A DNA stretch of 64,000 bases from JAVKFY01 sp040223615 (lineage in GTDB: Bacteria; Pseudomonadota; Alphaproteobacteria; GCA-2731375): positions 1-64,000 of the forward strand of contig JAVKFY010000071.1 of assembly GCA_040223615.1 (NCBI GenBank). The letters run 5' to 3'. Both the position numbers and the translations under genes were made by a program. The stretch's first letter is position 1. Every line of letters begins with the position of its first letter. The notes under the pieces were generated by a model. It did no database searches. It worked only from the letters and a program-made list of their open reading frames with translations, and had not been told where the DNA came from. This document shows positions 8,484 through 15,895 of the stretch, one piece after another.

Positions 8484-10328
8484 ATGGACGGCGCTCTAGA
8501 GTATCTGTTCGGCGCGGCGAGCTTCCTGCCTCATGGCTATTGTCTGCTCTGGCGGCCGGACCTCGTCGCGCTCCATGGCGTGTCCGATGCCGCCATCGCG
8601 GCGGCATACCTTTCGATACCGGTCGCGCTGGTCCGGTTCGCCAAGCTCCGCCCGGATCTGGACGCCAACGCCAAACGCATTTTGGGATTGTTCATCGCGT
8701 TCATCGTCGCGTGCGCCGTCACGCACCTGGCGGGCCTGCTCACCTTGTGGTTTCCCTATTATGGCCTGCATGGCATCGTCAAAGCATTGACCGCGGGCAT
8801 ATCGATGATTGCCGCCATCGCTTGCTGGCGACTGCTACCGAGCCTCATCACCCTGCCATTGCCGGAGAATTACCGGGCCGTCAATGCGCGACTCCAACAG
8901 GAGGTCGCTGCGCGGCAGAAGATGATCGTGGAATTGGAGGCCAGCCGAGCGGTCTTGAACCGCAAGGTCGCGGATGCCGACCGTGAGCTTCAGGCCACGC
9001 GCACAGCCGTGGCGATCGCCAGCGACGACATGCCGATCACAATATTCGAGCAGGATGCAGATCTCCGCATGCAGTGGATTTCCAATCCACTGGTCCAAGA
9101 CGACGAGGCTGACATTATCGGAAAGACAGATGATGAAATTCTGCCGGTGGAAAAGGCCGAATCTTTGATCGCCGCCAAGCGGCGGGTTCTAACGACAACA
9201 CAGTCGGAGGTCGTTGAAACACTGCTGCCGACGCCAACCGGTGAACGCCTCGTACGCATGCATATCACGCCAAGGCTGGACGACAGTGGCGCGACCGATG
9301 GCATTATCGGCGTGACCATTGACGTCACCGATTTGCGCGACGCTGAAGCCAGGCGCGAGGAACTGGTCGTTGAACTTACAAGAACGCTTCAGCGCCTCAA
9401 CGTCGTTCTCGAAGCCACCGGTATCTTCATCTACGCCCAAGACAGAGAGCTGCGTTATCTGTGGGCTAGTGCCGTTGAGAACGATTTCGGGATCACGGTC
9501 AATTCCGTCCAGGCGGCTCACGGCGCTCGCGACGACGAACTGACGCAAATTCTGCAGAAGCAGCAAGTGATGGACACCGGTATCGCGGCGAGCGCGGAGA
9601 TGACCGTGAAAAGCGCGGGCTCAAACCGCTGGTACGACGTACGCATCGTCCCTAACCGGGAAACCGACGACACCATTGCCGGCGTGCTCTGCGTGGTCTC
9701 GGACATAACGGTACACAAGCAGCACGAAGACCAGATGCGAGTCGTGATGCGCGAGCTCTCGCATCGCTCGAAGAACTTGATGGCCGTCATCCAGGCGATC
9801 GTCCGTCAATCCTCGCGTGACGTGCCGGATGTTGATCGGTTCGTCAACGACTTCAGCGATCGTCTGAAGTCGATCGCGATTGCCCAGGATCTGATCGTCG
9901 TGGCGGACTGGGGCGAGACGATGATGCGCGACCTGATCGACGTTCAGGTCGGTTCGTACAGACCCGAGAAGACCAGCCAGCTAGCCGTGTCCGGCCCCAA
10001 GGTACTGCTTTCAGCGAACGCGACCCAGACGCTATCGATGGCGTTTCACGAGCTGGCGACGAATGCCATCAAGTACGGCGCCTTCTCCGTACCGCAAGGC
10101 CGGGTCGACATCGATTGGTCGGTCGATGAACAAACCGATGCCCCGACCTTGAGGCTGACCTGGCGCGAGCGCGACGGTCCGACAGTGGCGCCGCCATCGA
10201 GGCACGGTTTCGGGCGTACGGTGATAGAAGAGAACACGGCGATCGCGCTGGATGCCGACGTCACGCTCGATTTCGCGCCCGGCGGACTTCTAGCGCGGTT
10301 CGATATTCCGGTTGCCAGCCTGCATTGA
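8484..10328 (+). CDS. HWE sensor histidine kinase with ethylene-receptor-like N-terminal membrane domain
   Basis: A 614-residue kinase. Residues 13-118 carry three predicted helices and match the plant/cyanobacterial ETR1 ethylene-binding domain: FLPHGYCLLWRPDL, then VSDAAIAAAYLSIP, then FIVACAVTH. The ETR1 positions D25, Y32, I35, P36, I62, C65 and H69 correspond to D35, Y42, I45, P46, I74, C77 and H81; C65 and H69 are the copper ligands in ETR1. Two PAS-like domains follow (about 178-285 and 300-412), then an HWE dimerisation box with H427 in ELSHRSKN, N box FHELATNAIKYG (521-532) and WRE (560-562). HWE/HisKA_2 kinases commonly phosphorylate PhyR, whose gene lies 1 kb downstream. Ethylene or copper sensing is inferred from residue conservation only. 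Confidence 0.9.
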   Translation: MDGALEYLFGAASFLPHGYCLLWRPDLVALHGVSDAAIAAAYLSIPVALVRFAKLRPDLDANAKRILGLFIAFIVACAVTHLAGLLTLWFPYYGLHGIVKALTAGISMIAAIACWRLLPSLITLPLPENYRAVNARLQQEVAARQKMIVELEASRAVLNRKVADADRELQATRTAVAIASDDMPITIFEQDADLRMQWISNPLVQDDEADIIGKTDDEILPVEKAESLIAAKRRVLTTTQSEVVETLLPTPTGERLVRMHITPRLDDSGATDGIIGVTIDVTDLRDAEARREELVVELTRTLQRLNVVLEATGIFIYAQDRELRYLWASAVENDFGITVNSVQAAHGARDDELTQILQKQQVMDTGIAASAEMTVKSAGSNRWYDVRIVPNRETDDTIAGVLCVVSDITVHKQHEDQMRVVMRELSHRSKNLMAVIQAIVRQSSRDVPDVDRFVNDFSDRLKSIAIAQDLIVVADWGETMMRDLIDVQVGSYRPEKTSQLAVSGPKVLLSANATQTLSMAFHELATNAIKYGAFSVPQGRVDIDWSVDEQTDAPTLRLTWRERDGPTVAPPSRHGFGRTVIEENTAIALDADVTLDFAPGGLLARFDIPVASLH

Positions 10329-10373
10329 CGCCGTCACTGCCGGTGCCAAAGCCTGCTCGCCCCCGTGACGCGA

Positions 10374-10931
10374 TCAGCCGATCCGGGCGCCGCCAGTCGT
10401 CAAGTTGCCTGCATGAGTCGGACGTTCGCCGGATTGCGGATCGGCGTCGTCGGCAGTGTCCGTCTCCAGCATTTCCGCAAGGCGGATTCGCGCGCGGCTG
10501 ACCCGGCTCTTGACGGTACCCACAGCGCAGCCAGCGACCTGCGCCGCTTCCTCGTAGGAAAATCCGGCCGCGCCGACAAGCAGCAAGGCCTCACGCTGCG
10601 ACTCCGGCAGTTCCTGAAGCGCCTGCCTGAACTCGGCCATCTCGATGTGGCCGTCCTGTTCCGGGCGCGTCGGCACGGCCTTGGAAATGGAATCGTCGAT
10701 GTCCTCGACCTCGCGCCGCATCTTGCGATGATGCGAGAAATAGACGTTGCGCAGGATCGTGAACAACCACGCCCGAATATTGGAACCTTCCTCGAACTTG
10801 TCGCGGTTGGAAAGCGCCTTCATTAGCGTTTCCTGGACCAAATCGTCAGCCTGGTGCGGTCGGCCGCAAAGCGATATCGCGAAAGCCCGCAGCCTGGGGA
10901 GCTGGGCAACCAGCTCGTCGCGGAAACTCAT
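10374..10931 (-). CDS. ecfG: General stress response sigma factor EcfG
   Basis: ECF15-group sigma factor, the master sigma factor of the alphaproteobacterial general stress response. Region 2 reads ADDLVQETLMKALSNRDKF then IRAWLFTILRNVYFSHHRK; region 4 reads LPESQREALLLVGAAGFSYE through CAVGTVKSRVSRARIRL. The length (185 residues) is typical. Its start overlaps the stop of nepR by 4 bp (ATGA), giving coupled synthesis with its anti-sigma factor. A consensus EcfG promoter upstream of nepR implies positive autoregulation. It is convergent with the HWE kinase gene, and phyR is divergent on the other side of nepR. Confidence 0.95.
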   Translation of the reverse strand: MSFRDELVAQLPRLRAFAISLCGRPHQADDLVQETLMKALSNRDKFEEGSNIRAWLFTILRNVYFSHHRKMRREVEDIDDSISKAVPTRPEQDGHIEMAEFRQALQELPESQREALLLVGAAGFSYEEAAQVAGCAVGTVKSRVSRARIRLAEMLETDTADDADPQSGERPTHAGNLTTGGARIG

Positions 10932-11191
10932 GATTGGCCCTCGTCGTCACCAGATTCCGGCGACTGATCAGACTCGCTTTCCGGCGGACCTTCCGCGTCG
11001 TCCTCCGCGGCATCGAGCTGTGCCAGCAGGTCCATCAGATGGTCAGGCACTGGTTCGTTCACCAAATCGTCGAACATGTTGCGGAGCTTCGCGCCGATCG
11101 CCGCTTGTTGTGGCGCACCCAACTCGGAGCCGGCTTTACGCTGAACCTGATCGGGTTTCATACCGCCGGGCTTCCTTTTACGGGTATTCAT
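10928..11191 (-). CDS. nepR: Anti-sigma factor NepR
   Basis: Small inhibitor that binds EcfG and is released from it by phosphorylated PhyR. The family core is clear: IGAKLRNMFDDLVNEPVPDH followed by LMDLLAQLD, flanked by a basic N-terminus (MNTRKRKPGG) and an acidic, disordered C-terminus. The ATG at 11191 is chosen because GGAGC lies 5 nt upstream; an upstream ATG at 11215 would add 8 residues. It shares a 4-bp overlap with ecfG downstream. Confidence 0.93.
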   Translation of the reverse strand: MNTRKRKPGGMKPDQVQRKAGSELGAPQQAAIGAKLRNMFDDLVNEPVPDHLMDLLAQLDAAEDDAEGPPESESDQSPESGDDEGQS

Positions 11192-11279
11192 TTGTGCTCC
11201 ATCGCATGGCCCCACAACCCCCTAAAACACGTTGTGCGGCAAGGTCCAGCCATTGACCTAATCATGCCATATGGACAGC

Positions 11280-11304
11280 AACGCGCAATCTCAGCATTGG
11301 TTCC
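11280..11304 (-). promoter_or_regulatory. EcfG-type promoter of the nepR-ecfG operon
   Basis: On the minus strand, GGAAC (11304-11300) and CGTT (11283-11280) are spaced by 16 nt, an exact consensus match. The -10 element ends about 90 nt before the chosen nepR start. It sits in the divergent region shared with phyR, consistent with the autoregulated promoters known in other Alphaproteobacteria. Confidence 0.8.
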
Positions 11305-11399
11305 GACGAATCGAAAATATTGTTCATTCACGTGCTTTTCGTATTCCATGAAGGTCGCGGTTGGCCTATTAGGTCATCGCATTCTCCCTGGAGGCCTCA

Positions 11400-12188
11400 T
11401 TGCCGAAGTCCACTCTCATCGCGCCACACTTGGCCTACCTACGTCGATTCGCTCGCGCGCTTTCGGGCAGTCAGGCCAGCGGGGATCGATATGTCGCCGC
11501 GGTGCTCGAGGCCATCGTCAGCGATCCCGATGTGCTGGACGACCGGTTGCATATCCGCGTCGCGCTGTACCGGCTGATCGTGACAATCTGGGATTCGGTC
11601 AGCGGCGCCGACGTGGCCACGCCGCATGAGGCGGGAGCCGACCGCAGCCTCGATTCGATGATGCCGCGCACGCGCCAGGTATTCCTGTTGACGGCCGTGG
11701 AGGGCTTCACGGTCGCCGAGGTGGCCGCCATCATGTCGACGGACGAGGATGAGGTACATGCCCTCATCGCCGCCGCGGGCGAGGAAATCGCCTCGGAAAT
11801 CGCCACCCGGGTGTTGATCATCGAGGACGAGCCGCTGATCGCGATGGACATCCGCAGTCTGGTTGAGGGTCTCGGGCACGAGGTGACATCGGTCGCGCGT
11901 ACCCACGACGCGGCGGTCAAGGCGGCACGAGACGACAGGCCAGGCCTGATCCTGGCCGACGTGCAGCTCGCGGACGGGAGTTCGGGTATCGAGGCCGTTA
12001 ACGAGTTGCTGGACGAATTCGCCGTCCCGGTCATCTTCATCACCGCATATCCCGAGCGGCTGCTGACCGGCACGCAACCAGAGCCCACGTTCGTGATCGC
12101 GAAGCCGTTCCAGGCCGAATATGTGAAGGCGATCATCAGCCAGGCCCTGTTCTTCGACATGCGGGCCAAGTCGCAGGAAGCAGGCTGA
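11400..12188 (+). CDS. phyR: General stress response anti-anti-sigma regulator PhyR
   Basis: Partner-switching regulator. Residues 1 to about 130 mimic an ECF sigma factor (sigma2/sigma4-like, for example PRTRQVFLLTAVEGFTVAEV) and sequester NepR once the receiver is phosphorylated. Residues about 136-252 are a receiver with acidic residues E142-D143, phospho-acceptor D187 (LILADVQL), the FATGUY-type motif FITAYPERL at 213-221 and K235 (IAKPF). The start is a TTG at 11400, supported by GGAGG at 11390-11394; an ATG at 11348 is out of frame. The likely input is the HWE kinase at 8484, the only such kinase in the locus. Confidence 0.95.
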   Translation: MPKSTLIAPHLAYLRRFARALSGSQASGDRYVAAVLEAIVSDPDVLDDRLHIRVALYRLIVTIWDSVSGADVATPHEAGADRSLDSMMPRTRQVFLLTAVEGFTVAEVAAIMSTDEDEVHALIAAAGEEIASEIATRVLIIEDEPLIAMDIRSLVEGLGHEVTSVARTHDAAVKAARDDRPGLILADVQLADGSSGIEAVNELLDEFAVPVIFITAYPERLLTGTQPEPTFVIAKPFQAEYVKAIISQALFFDMRAKSQEAG

Positions 12189-12203
12189 CCGCGACACATG
12201 GCG

Positions 12204-12222
12204 CGGCAACGTTGCGTTGCCG
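12204..12222 (+). terminator. Short hairpin downstream of phyR
   Basis: A perfect 8-bp stem, CGGCAACG / CGTTGCCG, encloses a TTG loop 16 bp after the phyR stop codon. No T-run follows, so it may be a weak or Rho-assisted terminator, or an RNA-end stabiliser. Confidence 0.4.
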
Positions 12223-12259
12223 TCATGGCCGGCGAGCCAAGTCGGCCGGCGTCGCGGAA

Positions 12260-12445
12260 TCAGACGCGCCGGTAGGGTGGCGTCAGGACGGCCGGCGCGG
12301 TCTGGCGACCGACAATGCCGGCCACGGCGATGACCAGGTAGCCGACACCGTTGCCCAGGCTGGCGCCGAAACCACCCGGTTCGACGAAGTCGCGCTGCAT
12401 GTCGATGACGATCAGCGCCGCACACGCCCCGGCGCTCCTCCAGCG
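12260..12445 (-). pseudogene. Remnant of an isochorismatase-family cysteine hydrolase (N-terminal fragment)
   Basis: The minus-strand frame contains ALIVIDMQRDFVEPGGFGAS, the hallmark N-terminal segment of ureide/biuret-type isochorismatase-fold amidohydrolases, including the catalytic Asp of the IDMQ motif. An in-frame TGA (12448-12446) lies 14 codons upstream of the match, with no start codon between. After LGN the similarity stops and the frame ends at 12260. The Lys and Cys of the catalytic triad are absent. It is therefore a decayed 5' fragment, lying next to the Liv-type transporter genes. Intact family members occur at 20373 and 47152. Confidence 0.65.
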
Positions 12446-12524
12446 TCATCATCGTTACCAGCTTGACGCGGCGGATCGGGTTCGTCGCGGATCGCCGGCC
12501 GGGGCGATGTCACGTCGCGCGAGG

Positions 12525-13487
12525 CTACCGCCGCCGTGACTTGCGCTTCGGCGCGAGGCTCGTGAAGATCGACCACAGGCCGCCGGGATAGACCAGCAAC
12601 ACCAGAACCATGAGAGCGGCGATGATCAGGAACCGCCAGGGTCCAAGATCAACCATGAACTCGGTCAGGAAGGTGAGCGCAAAGGCGGCGACGATCGGGC
12701 CGTAGACCGTGTTGATACCGCCAACGAGCAGCATGCTGAGCACCAGCGACAAGATGCCGAACTCGAACACCTTGGTCGACGCGACGCGCAGATAGGTGGC
12801 GTAGAAGCCGCCGGCGACGCCGGTGAAGGCAGCGCTCAGGATCATCGTCATGAGGCGCTGCCGCGCCACCGACAGGCCGCGGGCGGCGGCATAGTCGGGG
12901 TCGTCGCGCATCGCGATCACCCCGCGCCCGAACGCGGATCGGACCAGCCACCGCATCGTCAATGTCGATACCGCCAACAGGCCCAGGGCGACGAAGTAGT
13001 AGCCGAACTTGCCATCGCGGGCGAAGTTGATGTCGCCGATCTCCAGCGGCGGCAGCAGCACCATGCCGCGCGAACCGCCGGTGATGTCGGACTGACTCAG
13101 GATCAACTGCAGCACGAGCTGGGCGAAGGCGAAGGTCACCAGGATGATGTAGATGCCTTGCAGCCGAAGCACCGGCAGGCAGACCAGCGCCGCGGCCGCC
13201 ATCGCGGTGAACGCCGATGCCGGCACCGACAGCCAGGGCGTGATCTCCAGGGTCTTGGAGAGAATCGCGCTGGTGTAGGCGCCAACGCCGAAGAACGACA
13301 GGTGCGCGAAGTTGAAGATGCCACCGTAGCCGAGCGACAGGTCCCAGTTCGATGCCACGATGGCGTAGACCATGGCGATGATGAACAGGTGGCGAATATA
13401 GCTCTCGGTGGCGACGAAGGGCACCAGCGCCAGCAGCAGCAGGACCGGCAACGCCAGCGGCAACTCTTCTCGCAGCAGGTCGCGCAT
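12525..13487 (-). CDS. Branched-chain amino acid-type ABC transporter permease (LivM family)
   Basis: Integral membrane permease of 320 residues with about 8-10 hydrophobic segments. The family loop DPDYAAARGLSVARQRLMTM (about residues 198-217), which contacts the ATPases, and GGGIFNFAHLSFFGVGAY-like motifs near the N-terminus place it in the LivM group. It is the last gene of a five-gene minus-strand operon with a binding protein, two ATPases and LivH, only 3 bp after the LivH gene. The C-terminus is basic (KRKSRRR). The substrate is not necessarily a branched-chain amino acid; the neighbouring enzymes point to an amide or amino compound. Confidence 0.9.
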   Translation of the reverse strand: MRDLLREELPLALPVLLLLALVPFVATESYIRHLFIIAMVYAIVASNWDLSLGYGGIFNFAHLSFFGVGAYTSAILSKTLEITPWLSVPASAFTAMAAAALVCLPVLRLQGIYIILVTFAFAQLVLQLILSQSDITGGSRGMVLLPPLEIGDINFARDGKFGYYFVALGLLAVSTLTMRWLVRSAFGRGVIAMRDDPDYAAARGLSVARQRLMTMILSAAFTGVAGGFYATYLRVASTKVFEFGILSLVLSMLLVGGINTVYGPIVAAFALTFLTEFMVDLGPWRFLIIAALMVLVLLVYPGGLWSIFTSLAPKRKSRRR

Positions 13488-13490
13488 CGG

Positions 13491-14363
13491 CTAGTCGACC
13501 CGTCCGAACAGACCCTGCGGCCGAACCAGCAGGACCAGGATCATGCACAGGAACAGGGCCGCCGGAGTCCAGTACAGACCGATGAAGTAGACACAGACCG
13601 CCTCCAGCATGCCGATCACGTAGGCGCCGCCGATGGTGCCGGAGATGCTGCCGAGACCGCCGAATATCGCGACGATCAGCGCCTTCACCAGCGGCTCGTT
13701 GCCCATCGCCGGGGTGATGAAGCGGATCGAGCCGAGCAACACGCCGGCGATCGCGGCCAGCGCCGCGGAGATGCCGAAGGCGAGCGCGAACAGCACCGGC
13801 ACCGGGATGCCGACCATCAGCGCCGCGTCCTGGTTCTGGCTCACGGCGCGCAGCGCGGCGCCCATGTAGGTCAGCCGCAGGAACGCCCACAGCGCGAGCA
13901 GCAGGGCCGGCGACAGCAGCACGATCAGCACCTCGTGCGCGGCGATGTCGAGACCGCCGATGGCGAGCGTGCCGTCGACCAGCGGCGGCAGCTGTTTGAA
14001 CCGCGGGCCCCATACCAGCAGCGCGCTGTTCTCCAGGAAGATCAGCGCCGCCAGGGTGGTGATGACGACGGCGAGGACGAGGTTGCGATGCCCCAGGAAC
14101 GGCCGCACCAGGGTCCGCTCGATCAGGCATCCCAGCGCCGCCAGCAAGCTCACCGCGGCGACGATGCCAATGGTGGCGCCCAGGCCGAAACCCTCCTCGG
14201 TGCCGAACTGCCAGGCCACGTAGGCGCCGAGCGCGATGAAGATGCCGTGCGCGAAATTGAAGATGCCGAGCGTGGTCCACACCAGCGCCAGCCCGGTCGC
14301 CATCAAGGCGTAGAGCGAACCGAGGACGACGCCGCTGAGCAGGACCGAGGAGAGGATGTCCAT
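13491..14363 (-). CDS. Branched-chain amino acid-type ABC transporter permease (LivH family)
   Basis: Inner-membrane permease of 290 residues. The N-terminal MATGLALVWTTLGIFNFAHG motif (residues 21-40) is characteristic of LivH, and the coupling loop ALRAVSQNQDAALMVGIPV (about 171-189) follows the family pattern. It forms the membrane channel with the LivM-type protein encoded 3 bp downstream. Its start is 1 bp from the end of the upstream ATPase gene, so the four transporter genes are tightly packed and probably co-translated. Confidence 0.9.
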   Translation of the reverse strand: MDILSSVLLSGVVLGSLYALMATGLALVWTTLGIFNFAHGIFIALGAYVAWQFGTEEGFGLGATIGIVAAVSLLAALGCLIERTLVRPFLGHRNLVLAVVITTLAALIFLENSALLVWGPRFKQLPPLVDGTLAIGGLDIAAHEVLIVLLSPALLLALWAFLRLTYMGAALRAVSQNQDAALMVGIPVPVLFALAFGISAALAAIAGVLLGSIRFITPAMGNEPLVKALIVAIFGGLGSISGTIGGAYVIGMLEAVCVYFIGLYWTPAALFLCMILVLLVRPQGLFGRVD

Positions 14364-14364
14364 G

Positions 14365-15087
14365 TCAGTTTGCCCGCTTGCCGAAATACATCTCGGCGAT
14401 GTGTGCCTGGTCGAGGGCCGCCTCGGCGGTGAACTCCGCGATCACCGCGCCGTGTTCGATCATCAACAGGCGGCTGGTGAGGTCGAGCAGGAACTGCACG
14501 TCCTGTTCCACCAGCAGCAACGGAATGCCGGTCGCCGCGATCGCGCCGACCGCCTCGGCCAGCTCGTCCTTGAGCCGGGGCGCCAGTCCTAGCGTCGGCT
14601 CGTCCAGCATCAGCAGGCGGGGCGCGGCCATCAGGCCGACACCGATCGCCAGCATCTGACGTTCGCCGCCCGACAGCGTGCGCGCGTGCTGCGCCGACCG
14701 TTCGCGCAACCGCGGGAATATCTGCAGCACCCGCTCCAGGTTCGCCGCGGCATCCGGCCGCGCGCGCGCCGAGTAGGCGCCGAGGCGCAGGTTTTCCGCC
14801 ACGCTCATGTCGCGGAACATGGTGCTGCCCTGCATGACGTGGACGATACCCAGGTCGACGATGCGGTTCGGACGACGGCTGGCGATGGACTGACCCTCGA
14901 ACCGGATATCGCCCTGCCAGGGCCGCAGCAGGCCCGAGATCGTGCGCAACAGCGTGGTCTTGCCGTGCCCGTTGGGGCCGAACAGCCCAATGCGCTCGCC
15001 GGCATCGAGTTGCAGCGACACGCCATGTAGCACCGGGATGCGGCCATACCCGCCGGTCACACCTTCGACTTCGAGCACCGCCGCCAT
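14365..15087 (-). CDS. ABC transporter ATP-binding protein (LivF type)
   Basis: Cytoplasmic ATPase of 240 residues. Walker A is GPNGHGKTT, the signature motif TLSGGERQMLAIG, and Walker B LLMLDEPTLGLAP. The short length and the IVHVMQG segment after the Q loop fit LivF rather than LivG. It pairs with the LivG-type ATPase encoded upstream (1-bp gap) to drive the LivHM channel. The conserved Walker residues indicate an active ATPase. Confidence 0.92.
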   Translation of the reverse strand: MAAVLEVEGVTGGYGRIPVLHGVSLQLDAGERIGLFGPNGHGKTTLLRTISGLLRPWQGDIRFEGQSIASRRPNRIVDLGIVHVMQGSTMFRDMSVAENLRLGAYSARARPDAAANLERVLQIFPRLRERSAQHARTLSGGERQMLAIGVGLMAAPRLLMLDEPTLGLAPRLKDELAEAVGAIAATGIPLLLVEQDVQFLLDLTSRLLMIEHGAVIAEFTAEAALDQAHIAEMYFGKRAN

Positions 15088-15088
15088 G

Positions 15089-15856
15089 TCAGTGTCGCCG
15101 GCTGCCGAGATAGGCGTCGATCACGCGATCGTCGCGTACCACGTCCTGCGGCGCCCCGATGATCAGGACCTGGCCGTGGTTCAGCACCATCAGGCGCTGT
15201 GACACCGCCAGCAGCAGGGGCAGCACGTGCTCGATGAGCACCAATGTCAGACCCGATTGAGCCAACCGCATAAGGACGTCGCGGAGCTGGTCGACCTCCG
15301 GCTGGGTCAGGCCCGAGGCCGGCTCGTCGAGCATCAGCACGCGCGGCGCCATCGCCAGCGCCGAGGCCAGCATCAGCAGCTTGGTGTGAAACACCGACAG
15401 CTCGCCCGACGGTCGATCCCACTCGTCCTCCGGCACGCCGGCCTGCGTCAGCGCCGGCACGACGACGTCCTCCGGCGCATCGCCTTTCGCGTCCAGGCCG
15501 TAGTTGGCGCCGATCAGCACGTTGTCCCAGGCGCTGAGGCTCTCGAAGCGGGTTTCCTTCTGGAAGGTGCGGGCAATGCCGAGCTGGGCGATGCGGTGCG
15601 CCGGCAGCGACTGGATCGCGCGGCCATCGAACCTCACGCTGCCGCCGTCGGGGCCGAACGGAATGCGCGTCATGAGGTTGAACAGCGTGCTCTTGCCGCT
15701 GCCGTTCGGGCCGGCGATGCCGAAGATCTCGCCGGCCGCGACGTCGAAGGACACGCCGTCGACGGCACGCAGCGCACCGAAATGCTTCGAGACCTCGTCG
15801 ACGACGAGAAGAGGTGAGGTGGACAGCGGCCTGGCCTGGGGGTCCGTCCGGGCCAC
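15089..15856 (-). CDS. ABC transporter ATP-binding protein (LivG type)
   Basis: Cytoplasmic ATPase of 255 residues with Walker A GPNGSGKST, a signature-region variant SGELSVFHTKLLMLASALAM in place of the usual LSGGQQR, and Walker B VLMLDEPASGLTQ. The altered signature (PSGELSVFHTK) is a deviation seen in some LivG-like proteins. The C-terminal extension, GQVLIIGAPQDVVRDDRVI, is typical of LivG. It is the second gene of the operon, 39 bp after the binding-protein gene. Confidence 0.9.
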   Translation of the reverse strand: MARTDPQARPLSTSPLLVVDEVSKHFGALRAVDGVSFDVAAGEIFGIAGPNGSGKSTLFNLMTRIPFGPDGGSVRFDGRAIQSLPAHRIAQLGIARTFQKETRFESLSAWDNVLIGANYGLDAKGDAPEDVVVPALTQAGVPEDEWDRPSGELSVFHTKLLMLASALAMAPRVLMLDEPASGLTQPEVDQLRDVLMRLAQSGLTLVLIEHVLPLLLAVSQRLMVLNHGQVLIIGAPQDVVRDDRVIDAYLGSRRH

Positions 15857-15895
15857 CGTTCGTCGGCGGCCCGGACGGGGGTTAGGGTCGGAGAC

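Noticed and set aside
11439..12452. Long minus-strand frame antisense to phyR
   Set aside because: Antisense shadow caused by high GC; residue composition is Arg/His/Gly-rich with no domain, while phyR is certain.
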